Positions 1-6,809 of a stretch of DNA of 64,000 bases are shown here, one piece after another. This DNA is from Streptomyces nigrescens (GTDB lineage: Bacteria > Actinomycetota > Actinomycetes > Streptomycetales > Streptomycetaceae), in the NCBI GenBank assembly GCA_024349765.1, contig AP026073.1, forward strand, positions 310,001-374,000. Reading direction: 5' to 3'. The notes below the pieces were generated by a model. That model was given only the letters and a program-made list of their open reading frames with translations, was not told the origin of the DNA and searched no databases. A program made the position numbers and the translations under genes. Each line of letters opens with the position of its first letter. The first letter of the stretch is position 1.

Positions 1-383
1 CAGAACGACGAGCCGGCGCCGACGGCGGTGGCCAGGTGCTCCCCGCCGATCCGCGGATTGGACTCGGTCAGCACCCCCTGCACGACCCGGACGGCACCGG
101 AGGAGAGGTCGTGGTCGTGCCAGCCGGTGTCGTTCTGCCGGGTCCAGCACAGCAGCCAGACGTCGACGAACTCGTCGCGGTACAGCGACGCGTAGTGCCG
201 TTCGGTGTCGGAGAACGCGACCTGTCCGCGCCACAGGTCCGGGCGATCCGCCAACTCGTCGACCAGTGACCGCAGTTCACGCTTGCCGAGATTGCGCTCG
301 GGCAGCGCGGCGAACGGCTGCCCGGCGTCCACGGCCGGACCGGCCCCAGCGGCGGCCTCGGCCCGGGAGGCGGCGTGCGTCAT
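1..383 (-). CDS. Cysteine dioxygenase-like cupin protein (3' end outside window)
   Basis: Reverse-strand gene whose first 127 codons are in the window; the end runs off the left edge. The start is ATG at 383-381, overlapping the TGA of the upstream amidohydrolase in an ATGA junction, with AAAGGAG upstream. About 80-90 residues in, the protein reads TGWHDHDLSSGAVRVVQG, a cupin metal-binding motif like that of bacterial cysteine dioxygenases, which oxidise cysteine to cysteine sulfinate with non-haem iron. The second cupin motif is outside the window, so the substrate is inferred from family resemblance only. It is translationally coupled to the amidohydrolase and presumably shares its LacI-type control. 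Confidence 0.75.
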   Translation of the reverse strand, partial: MTHAASRAEAAAGAGPAVDAGQPFAALPERNLGKRELRSLVDELADRPDLWRGQVAFSDTERHYASLYRDEFVDVWLLCWTRQNDTGWHDHDLSSGAVRVVQGVLTESNPRIGGEHLATAVGAGSSF

Positions 384-1351
384 GGTCGGACTCCTTTCGA
401 CGGGCCCAGCAGACGGGCCGGATTGACGGTGCGCAGGGCGTGCACGGCGGCCTCGGCACCGAGGTCGGGGATCAGCGGATCAAGGGGTGCGGCACGCAGC
501 GCTTCCGGTGGAGAGTGATGGCGGGCGACGGGTCGGGCATAGGGGCGGTCGCTGCCGCTGACGACGACGTCGATGCCGACGGCCCGTACCAGCGCGTCCA
601 CCGCCCGGGTCCCGTACGAGGACGTCTCGTAGAACGCGTCGGGGTCCACCCGGCCCCGCTCCCCGCCGCCGCCCCGGGCCACCAGCCGCTCCCCGTGCAG
701 CGGCGCCAGGCCCGCCAGCGCCGCGAAGCAGACCCGCAGGTCCGGGTGGCGCGGCCGGCCGAAGGCCCGGAACGCGAACCAGGAGGCGTGCATCTGCTGG
801 ACGTACGGGACCAGCGCGGGCCACCAGGCGGGTGCGGTGCCCTCGGCGGGCGGGGCCGCGCCCGGGTGCACGAACAGCGGCTTGTCCAGCCCGGCGAGGA
901 CGTCCAGCAGGGGCGCGCAGCGGGCCCAGCCGGCGGCGTCCAGCAGGGCGGTGGCGGGCAGTTGCAGGCCCACGCAGCCGCGCCGCAGCTCGCGGTGGAG
1001 CGCCCCGGTGTCCGGTTCGGGAGCGGCGAGACAGACCGAGGCCCAGACGCCGAAGGGGGCGGGCAGCTCCAGCGCGCCGTCGTGGAACGCGGTGAGCAGC
1101 GGCGCGGCCTCCTCGGGCGGCAGGTACTCGATGCCGAGCGGACTGGAGAGCGAGACCAGCGCCCGGTCCAGCCCGTCCGCACGGGCGAGCCGGACCCGGG
1201 CCGCGACGTCGTGGTCGGCCGGATCGACGGCGTACGGCGGCTCACCGGGCAGCTCCAGCGTCCAGCCGTCCAGCCGCGGCGGCACATCGCGGGCCCGCAG
1301 CAGCGCCACGAACGCGGGCGGCCAGAGATGCTGATGGACATCGGTGGACAC
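380..1351 (-). CDS. Amidohydrolase family protein
   Basis: 323 residues with a GTG start at 1351. The N-terminus has the metal-binding DVHQHLWP motif. Further on are FVHPGAAP and a C-terminal SGSDRPYARP segment, as in the amidohydrolase_2 (ACMSD-like) metal-dependent hydrolase/decarboxylase superfamily. The substrate cannot be read from the sequence. It is the first gene of a two-gene unit with the cysteine-dioxygenase-like gene (ATGA overlap). An inverted repeat upstream and the divergent LacI-type regulator suggest substrate-induced expression, which is inference. The full-length frame shows no sign of decay. Confidence 0.8.
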   Translation of the reverse strand: MSTDVHQHLWPPAFVALLRARDVPPRLDGWTLELPGEPPYAVDPADHDVAARVRLARADGLDRALVSLSSPLGIEYLPPEEAAPLLTAFHDGALELPAPFGVWASVCLAAPEPDTGALHRELRRGCVGLQLPATALLDAAGWARCAPLLDVLAGLDKPLFVHPGAAPPAEGTAPAWWPALVPYVQQMHASWFAFRAFGRPRHPDLRVCFAALAGLAPLHGERLVARGGGGERGRVDPDAFYETSSYGTRAVDALVRAVGIDVVVSGSDRPYARPVARHHSPPEALRAAPLDPLIPDLGAEAAVHALRTVNPARLLGPSKGVRP

Positions 1352-1371
1352 GGTGCGGGAGCCTCCTCAAC

Positions 1372-1413
1372 CGTTTCACTTAACCGATTAACTGATGCGC
1401 TTAAGTGAAACGC
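1372..1413. promoter_or_regulatory. Putative LacI-family operator between divergent genes
   Basis: Perfect 12-bp inverted repeat, CGTTTCACTTAA (1372-1383) and TTAAGTGAAACG (1402-1413), with an 18-bp spacer. It lies just upstream of the amidohydrolase GTG start and about 145 bp before the LacI regulator. The two arms are 30 bp apart, about three helical turns on one face. A-rich GTGAAACG-type sequences suit LacI/GalR operators, so this is probably where the adjacent regulator binds. Confidence 0.6.
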
Positions 1414-1558
1414 TTAACCACTGAGGGTGTCAAGGCCCGCGCCCCGGAGCGCTCCCGGCCCCACCACCGGAGCAGTGCCGTCCCCACCGCTCCCGGCGCC
1501 GACCTCGTCCGGACGATGGGGCCCGGCCGTCCCTCCCGCCTTCGGTAGGCTTCCGGAC

Positions 1559-2596
1559 ATGGCCAGGCCCAACAAACGCACCACCCTCCGCGAGGTGGCC
1601 GAGGCCACCGGACTCTCCACCGCAGCCGTCTCCTACGCACTGCGCGGCAAGCATGTCTCCAAGGAGACCGAGGAGCGGGTGCGCAAGGCCGCCGCCGAAC
1701 TCGGCTACGAGGCCGACCCGATCGCCCGCGCCCTCGCCAGCGGCCGCACGAGCACCGTCGGCGTGCTCGCCGGCGACCTCCAGGACCTCTGGCAGCAGCA
1801 ACTGATGGCCGCCATAGGGCGCGAACTGCTGGCCGGCGACCGCTACGCGCTGATCCTCGACGCCGGCGGCGACCCCGAGCGGGAACTGGTCCTCGCCAAG
1901 CAGCTGCGCGACCAGCGGGTGGACGGTCTGCTGGTCTCCCCGGTCGACCCCTCGGCCGAGGGCTGGGCGGCGATCGCCGAGGGGGTGCCGGTGGTCTCCA
2001 TCGGCGACGCGCTGAGCCGGGCCCGCACGGCCGGCGAGGTGCTCTTCGACAACCGCGCCGGCATCGACGCGGTCCTGGACTACCTCCGCGGCCTGGGCCA
2101 CCGCCAGATCACCGTCCTCACCCCCACCGGCCCCTCCACCCCCGACCGCCCCGCCGACGTCTACGTCCGCGAGGCCGCCGACCGCCTCGGCATCGACGCC
2201 CAGGTCCTGCCCTGCCCCCAGGAACTGGGCGAGGCGACCGCGGTGGCCCGGCGGGTGCTCACCAACACCCCCGACGGCCGCCGCCCGGCCGGCGCGCTCC
2301 CGCCGCCCGCCGCGGTCTTCTGCTTCTCCGACTCCATCGCCTACGGCGTCTACGCGGCCGCCGCCGAGGCCGGACTGACCGTCGGCCGGGACCTGTCCGT
2401 CGTCGGCTTCGACGATCACCCGGTCTCCCGCGTCCTCACCCCACCGCTGACCACCGTCGACTGGGGCCTCGGCGAGATCGCCAAGGAGGCCGCCCGCCTG
2501 GCGGTCGCGGCGATAGAGGGCCGCCGCGTCCGCCGCAAGCGCATTCTGTGTGCGCCGCGGCTGTCCGAACGGGGTTCAGCCGTCGCTCCGCGCTAG
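1559..2596 (+). CDS. LacI/GalR family transcriptional regulator
   Basis: 345 residues from ATG 1559. The N-terminal HTH reads TLREVAEATGLSTAAVSYAL (about residues 8-27), followed by the hinge helix region and a periplasmic-binding-protein-like effector domain (about residues 60-335) with the typical VVGFDDHPVSRVLTPPLTTV segment. The frame is open upstream to 1427, but only ATG 1559 places the HTH at the N-terminus as the family requires. It diverges from the amidohydrolase/dioxygenase pair and probably represses it through the inverted repeat at 1372-1413. The effector is probably a small ligand but cannot be identified. The gene ends 8 bp before a large palindromic repeat. Confidence 0.9.
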   Translation: MARPNKRTTLREVAEATGLSTAAVSYALRGKHVSKETEERVRKAAAELGYEADPIARALASGRTSTVGVLAGDLQDLWQQQLMAAIGRELLAGDRYALILDAGGDPERELVLAKQLRDQRVDGLLVSPVDPSAEGWAAIAEGVPVVSIGDALSRARTAGEVLFDNRAGIDAVLDYLRGLGHRQITVLTPTGPSTPDRPADVYVREAADRLGIDAQVLPCPQELGEATAVARRVLTNTPDGRRPAGALPPPAAVFCFSDSIAYGVYAAAAEAGLTVGRDLSVVGFDDHPVSRVLTPPLTTVDWGLGEIAKEAARLAVAAIEGRRVRRKRILCAPRLSERGSAVAPR

Positions 2597-2604
2597 GCGG
2601 CCCT

Positions 2605-3040
2605 CCCACGTACCTGGCTTTCCCGCCGCGGTTCGTCTCGCCGTTGCGCCTGGCGGCGGGCGTTTGTGTGTCGGGTGCGGTGCCGGCCCTCCAGACTTCG
2701 TCCTCCGGTCCAGCCCCTCCCGTGAGTGGGAGTTTCGAAGCTGGTTGGGGGCGGGCGTCATCCGTTGCCCGCACGCTCGTGGGCATTACCTGCACCCCCA
2801 CCGGCTTTGACTTTCCCTCTCACGGGAGGGGACGGGCCGGAGGGGCCGGTTGTGTGGACGTAAAGCGTCAGCAGTCCACACAACCGGCCCCGGAGGCCCG
2901 TCACCGCACCCGACAACCCACCTGGCCCGCCGCAGGCGCAACGGCGAACAACACCCGCGGCGGGACGGCCAGGTACGTGGGAGGCGCCGCAAAGCGCGCC
3001 ACGGCGAGACGACCCGCGGCGGGACAGCCAAGTACGTGGG
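2605..3040. repeat. Large nested palindromic intergenic repeat, copy A
   Basis: Fills the gap between the convergent LacI gene (stop 2596) and betaine-binding gene (stop 3043). It begins CCCACGTACCTGGC and ends GTACGTGGG. The core 2605-2981 is one imperfect giant inverted repeat, with arms around GCCGTTGCGCCTG / CAGGCGCAACGGC and GGTGCGGTG / CACCGCACC. Inside it is an 18-bp perfect stem, GGGGCCGGTTGTGTGGAC (2842-2859), with a 14-nt loop (2860-2873). A further right-arm unit (2982-3040) repeats the terminal module. Long frames through it are artefacts. Copies B, C and D lie elsewhere in the window. Confidence 0.9.
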
Positions 3041-3042
3041 AG

Positions 3043-3969
3043 TCAGCCAAGCTTCCGCTCGGAGAGCCACGCCGCCGCCACCCGGTCCGGGTCCTTCTTG
3101 TCCTTGTCGACCTTGCGGTTGAGTTCCGTGAGGTCGGCGGTGGTCAAGGCGTTGCCGAGGGTCGCCAGCGCGCGGCGCACCTTCGTGTCGGCCTTGCGGG
3201 CGGCGATCAGCGGGACGATGTGCTGGGCGGGGACCAGGTGCCGGGGGTCGGCCAGCAGCACCCAGCCGTTCTCCTTGATGTCGACGTCGGTGGTGAAGAC
3301 GTTGGCGACATCGACGTCGCCCTTCTTCAGGGCGCCCTTGACCAGCGGGCCGGACGAGTCCAGCGCCTTGAACTCCTTGAATTCCACGCCGTACTTCTCC
3401 TTGAGGCCGACCAGCCCGACCACCCGCTTCTTCATCTCGGCGGCCGCGCCGAACACCAGCTTGCCGCTGGTCCGGCGCAGGTCGTCGAGCGACGTAAGGC
3501 CGTAGCGCTCGGCGGTCTCGCGGGTCACGGCGAAGCTGTCGCGGTCTTCGGCGGCCGCGTACGGGAGCACCTCCAGGCCGTCGGGCACCACCGTGGCCAG
3601 CGCGTTCTGCATGGCTCCGGCCTCGGTCTCGGTGGCCTTCTTGTCGAGGTAGAGCAGCAGGCTGCCCTGGTATTCGGGGAGCAGGTCGATGTCGCCGGAG
3701 CGCAGCGCCGGGACCACGATCTCGCGGGAGCCGAGGTTGGGCCGGACGGTGGCCTTGACGCCCGCCGCGGACAGCACGCCCGCGTAGAGGTAGCCGAGGA
3801 TCTGGTTCTCGGTGAAGTTGGCGGTGCCGATGACCAGTCCACCGCTGCTGTTGCCGCTGTCGCCGCCGGCGCCACTCCCCTTGAGGGAGGTGATGCCGGA
3901 GGAACAGGCGGCCAGCAGCGGTGCCGAGGCGCCGGCGAGCAGGGTGGTCAGGGCGGTGCGGCGGTTCAT
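3043..3969 (-). CDS. Glycine betaine/choline-type ABC transporter substrate-binding lipoprotein
   Basis: 308 residues from ATG 3969. It has an N-terminal signal with lipobox LLAAC (Cys22), so it is an extracytoplasmic lipoprotein. The mature part carries the OpuAC-type features GTANFTENQILGYLYA near the N-terminus and DLLPEYQGSLLLYL, typical of quaternary-amine (betaine/choline/carnitine) binding proteins. It is the last gene of a four-gene operon with two permeases and a CBS-containing ATPase upstream. Its TGA lies 3 bp from palindromic repeat copy A. Role: ligand capture for osmoprotectant uptake; the exact ligand is unproven. Confidence 0.88.
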   Translation of the reverse strand: MNRRTALTTLLAGASAPLLAACSSGITSLKGSGAGGDSGNSSGGLVIGTANFTENQILGYLYAGVLSAAGVKATVRPNLGSREIVVPALRSGDIDLLPEYQGSLLLYLDKKATETEAGAMQNALATVVPDGLEVLPYAAAEDRDSFAVTRETAERYGLTSLDDLRRTSGKLVFGAAAEMKKRVVGLVGLKEKYGVEFKEFKALDSSGPLVKGALKKGDVDVANVFTTDVDIKENGWVLLADPRHLVPAQHIVPLIAARKADTKVRRALATLGNALTTADLTELNRKVDKDKKDPDRVAAAWLSERKLG

Positions 3970-4019
3970 GGCGGGGCTCCTCGGGAGGGGCGGGCGTACG
4001 GGGCGCGGGGCGTGGCGGT

Positions 4020-4691
4020 TCAGCGGGCGGTGGCCGGGCGGCCGCGGAACAGCAGCCGGGTCAGCCCGCCCAGGGCCAGATCGGCGACGACGGCGAGCAC
4101 GGCGACCAGCACCGCACCGCCGAGCACCTGCACCAGATCGCGCTGGGCCAGGCCGTCGAAGACGTAGCGGCCCAGCCCGCCGAAGCTGACGTAGGCGGCG
4201 ATGGTGGCGGTGGCCACGACCTGGACGGTCGCCAGGCGGATGCCGGTCATGATCAGCGGCAGCGCCAGCGGCACCTCGACCTGCCAGAGGATCTGGCGGC
4301 CGCGCAGCCCGACGCCCTTGGCGGCGTCCTTGACCTCCGGGTCGACGGCGGCCATCCCGGCGTACGTATTGGTGATGATCACGGGCACGGCGAGCGCGAC
4401 CAGCGAGACGTACACCGGCCACACGCTGAGCCCGCCGGCGAGGAAGACCAGGGTGACCAGGCCGACGGTGGGCAGCGCCCGGCCGAAGGAGGAGAGGTTG
4501 ACGGCGAGGAAGGCGCCGCGGCCGGTGTGCCCGATGAGCAGGCCGACGGGCAGGGCGATCACGGCCGCGGCGAGGGTGGCGAGCACCGAGTACTCCAGGT
4601 GCTCCAGGACGCGGGTGGCGATGCCGTCGGGGCCCGCCCACTGGGCCGGGCCGGTCAGCCAGGCCGCCAGGTTCTTCAGCAGTTCGAGCAT
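4020..4691 (-). CDS. Osmoprotectant ABC transporter permease (second)
   Basis: 223 residues with five or six predicted hydrophobic membrane segments and the BPD_transp_1 EAA-like loop, in which GLRGRQILWQVEVPLALPLI precedes GIRLATVQVV. It begins 7 bp after the stop of the first permease and precedes the binding-protein gene. It is homologous to its neighbour at 4699-5370, so the channel is probably a heterodimer like OpuCB/OpuCD. The ATG at 4691 gives a start consistent with the family. Confidence 0.88.
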   Translation of the reverse strand: MLELLKNLAAWLTGPAQWAGPDGIATRVLEHLEYSVLATLAAAVIALPVGLLIGHTGRGAFLAVNLSSFGRALPTVGLVTLVFLAGGLSVWPVYVSLVALAVPVIITNTYAGMAAVDPEVKDAAKGVGLRGRQILWQVEVPLALPLIMTGIRLATVQVVATATIAAYVSFGGLGRYVFDGLAQRDLVQVLGGAVLVAVLAVVADLALGGLTRLLFRGRPATAR

Positions 4692-4698
4692 CGGGCCG

Positions 4699-5370
4699 TC
4701 ACGCTCGCTTCCACAGCTTGGGGGCGGACCGGGGCGTGCCGCGCCGCCAGGGGGTGCACAGCCGCTGGACGGTCACCAGCAGGGCGTCGGCGGCCAGCGC
4801 GAGCAGCAGGGTCAGGACCACGCCGGCGACGACCGGGGTGGGGAAGTTGCGCTGGAAGCCGTCGGTGAAGAGCTGGCCGAGCCCGCCGTACCCGATGTAA
4901 CTCGCCACGCTGACCAGGGAGATGGACATCACCGTCGCGACCCGTACGCCCGCCATGATCACCGGGAGGGCGAGCGGCAGCTCGACGGTGAGCAGGGTGC
5001 GCAGCGGCCGGGTCCCCATCGCCTTCGAGGCCTCGCGTACGCGTTCCGGGACCGCGTCCAGGCCCTCGACGGTGTTCCGCACCAGGACGACCAGGGTGTA
5101 CGCGGTCAGGCCGGTGATCGCGGTGGTGCGGGTCAGCCCGGTGACCGGCAGCAGCAGGACGAAGAAGGCGAGCGAGGGGATGGTGTAGAGGATGTTGGAC
5201 GCGCCGAGGACGAAGCCGCGCAGCGGGCGGACGCGGTGCGCGAGGACCGCCAGCGGCAGCGCGATCAGCAGGCCGAACAGGACGGCGGGGACGGCGGTGG
5301 CGAGGTGGTCCGCGGTGAGGCGGGTCAGTTCACCGGCGTGATCGGGGAACCAGCCCCATTCGACGGTCAT
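4699..5370 (-). CDS. Osmoprotectant ABC transporter permease (first)
   Basis: 223 residues and several membrane helices, with the permease motif GTRPLRTLLTVELPLALPVI (EAA loop contacting the ATPase) followed by GVRVATVMSISLVS. Its ATG overlaps the ATPase stop in an ATGA junction (5367-5370), showing translational coupling. It pairs with the permease at 4020-4691 to form the transmembrane channel of a betaine/choline-type importer. The frame has no anomalies. Confidence 0.88.
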   Translation of the reverse strand: MTVEWGWFPDHAGELTRLTADHLATAVPAVLFGLLIALPLAVLAHRVRPLRGFVLGASNILYTIPSLAFFVLLLPVTGLTRTTAITGLTAYTLVVLVRNTVEGLDAVPERVREASKAMGTRPLRTLLTVELPLALPVIMAGVRVATVMSISLVSVASYIGYGGLGQLFTDGFQRNFPTPVVAGVVLTLLLALAADALLVTVQRLCTPWRRGTPRSAPKLWKRA

Positions 5371-6614
5371 GCGGGGCGCTCCGCGGCGGCCGGGGCCTCG
5401 GGCGCGGGGTCGTCGGGGGTGGGGCCCTCGGCGGCGGGCTCGTGGGGCGTCTCGGCCGCGGTCTGCGTAGCTGCCGTCCGAGTCGCCGGTGCCGTCGGAG
5501 TCGCCGGAGCGGCCGCGCGGGCGGCGTCGGCGTGGCTGCGGCCGGCCCGGTCGTGGATGGCGTCGCGGGAGGTGACACCGGTCAGGACGCCGTCGGCGGT
5601 GACCCGGGCGACCGCCCCGGCCGGCGAGGAGACCGCTTCGTTGAGCGCCGAGAGCAGCGAATCGGTGTCCCGCAGCGGCCGGACCCCGGCCAGCTCCGCC
5701 TCGCCGGCCGTACCGCCGGCCGGCAGCGCGTCGGTGTCCAGCCAGCCCAGCGGTTCACCGCGCGGCGAGGTCACCAGGCGCCAGCGCCCGCCGTCGCGGC
5801 CTATCGCGCCGACCGGTTCGTCGGCGCGTATCGCCCGGCCGGGCGCGTGCGGCACGTCGGCGAGGGTGGTGAGCGAGAGCAGCTTCAGACCGCGCTCGGC
5901 GCCGAGGAAGTCGGCGACGAAGTCATCGGCGGGACGGGCCAGCAGTTCGGCGGGCTCGGCGCATTGGACGAGCCGGCCGCCGGTGCGGAACACCGCGATC
6001 CGGTCGCCCAGGCGGACCGCCTCGTCGATGTCGTGGGTGACGAAGACGACGGTCTTGCGGAGCTCCTCCTGGAGCCGCAGCAGCTCGTTCTGGAGCTGGG
6101 TGCGGACGACCGGGTCGACCGCGCCGAACGGCTCGTCCATCAGCAGCACCGGGGGGTCGGCGGCGAGCGCCCGGGCCACCCCGACGCGCTGCTGCTGACC
6201 GCCGGAGAGCTGGTGCGGATAGCGCTTGCCGGTGTCCGCGGGCAGGCCGACCAGCTCCAGCAGCTCCGCGGCGCGGGCCCGGGCCTTGCGGCGGCCCCAG
6301 CCGAGCAGCAGCGGGACGGTCGCGATGTTGTCGAGGACCGTACGGTGTGGGAAGAGGCCGGACTGCTGGATGACGTAGCCGATGCCGCGGCGCAGCTCGG
6401 CGGCGTCCGCCTCCAGGACGTCGCGGCCGCCGACGCTGATGGTGCCGGAGGTCGGCTCGACCATGCGGTTGACCATCCGCAGGGTCGTCGTCTTGCCGCA
6501 TCCGGACGATCCGACGAGGACGGTGACGCCGCCCTCGGGGAGGTCGAGGGAGAGATCGTCCACTGCGGTGGTGCCGTTCGGGTACCGCTTGCTGACTGCG
6601 TCGAATTTGATCAT
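5367..6614 (-). CDS. Osmoprotectant ABC transporter ATP-binding protein with CBS region
   Basis: 415 residues from ATG 6614, preceded by AAGGGGCAG. Walker A is GSSGCGKT (35-42), the signature is LSGGQQQRVGVARAL, and Walker B is VLLMDEPFGAVDP. The C-terminal third holds a CBS-type module ending VTADGVLTGVTSRDAIHD, as in OpuA/OpuC/ProV ATPases where CBS domains sense ionic strength. A Pro/Ala/Thr-rich tail of about 50 residues follows. It is the first gene of the operon. The open frame extends 11 codons further upstream, but the RBS supports 6614. It energises uptake of a compatible solute. Confidence 0.9.
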   Translation of the reverse strand: MIKFDAVSKRYPNGTTAVDDLSLDLPEGGVTVLVGSSGCGKTTTLRMVNRMVEPTSGTISVGGRDVLEADAAELRRGIGYVIQQSGLFPHRTVLDNIATVPLLLGWGRRKARARAAELLELVGLPADTGKRYPHQLSGGQQQRVGVARALAADPPVLLMDEPFGAVDPVVRTQLQNELLRLQEELRKTVVFVTHDIDEAVRLGDRIAVFRTGGRLVQCAEPAELLARPADDFVADFLGAERGLKLLSLTTLADVPHAPGRAIRADEPVGAIGRDGGRWRLVTSPRGEPLGWLDTDALPAGGTAGEAELAGVRPLRDTDSLLSALNEAVSSPAGAVARVTADGVLTGVTSRDAIHDRAGRSHADAARAAAPATPTAPATRTAATQTAAETPHEPAAEGPTPDDPAPEAPAAAERPA

Positions 6615-6633
6615 CCGCTGCCCCTTGCCCGGC

Positions 6634-6651
6634 CTGCATAGTGTCATGCAG
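6634..6651. promoter_or_regulatory. Palindromic operator candidate of the osmoprotectant operon
   Basis: Perfect inverted repeat CTGCAT-AGTGTC-ATGCAG, about 20 bp upstream of the ATPase ATG and so in the 5' leader or core promoter. The surrounding gap (6615-6809) also serves the divergent lyase gene and contains GTGAATAG at 6664-6671. The cognate regulator is unknown. Confidence 0.45.
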
Positions 6652-6809
6652 AGTCTTAGGCACGTGAATAGAAGTCAATAGGTGGGAGTAAACCCCGTGT
6701 TACAACGTGGGTTACCCGAGAGTTCTTCCCGCTCTCCGCTCGGCCACCGTACGGAACCAGGTGTCGGAATTCGGTCCACAAAGCGCGTTATAAGAGGGAG
6801 TTGAGCCCC

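Noticed and set aside
2548-4167. 539-codon forward frame through repeat A and the betaine-binding gene
   Set aside because: It crosses the palindromic repeat and is antisense to a clear lipoprotein gene; peptides such as VHTTGPGGP are translations of the repeat.
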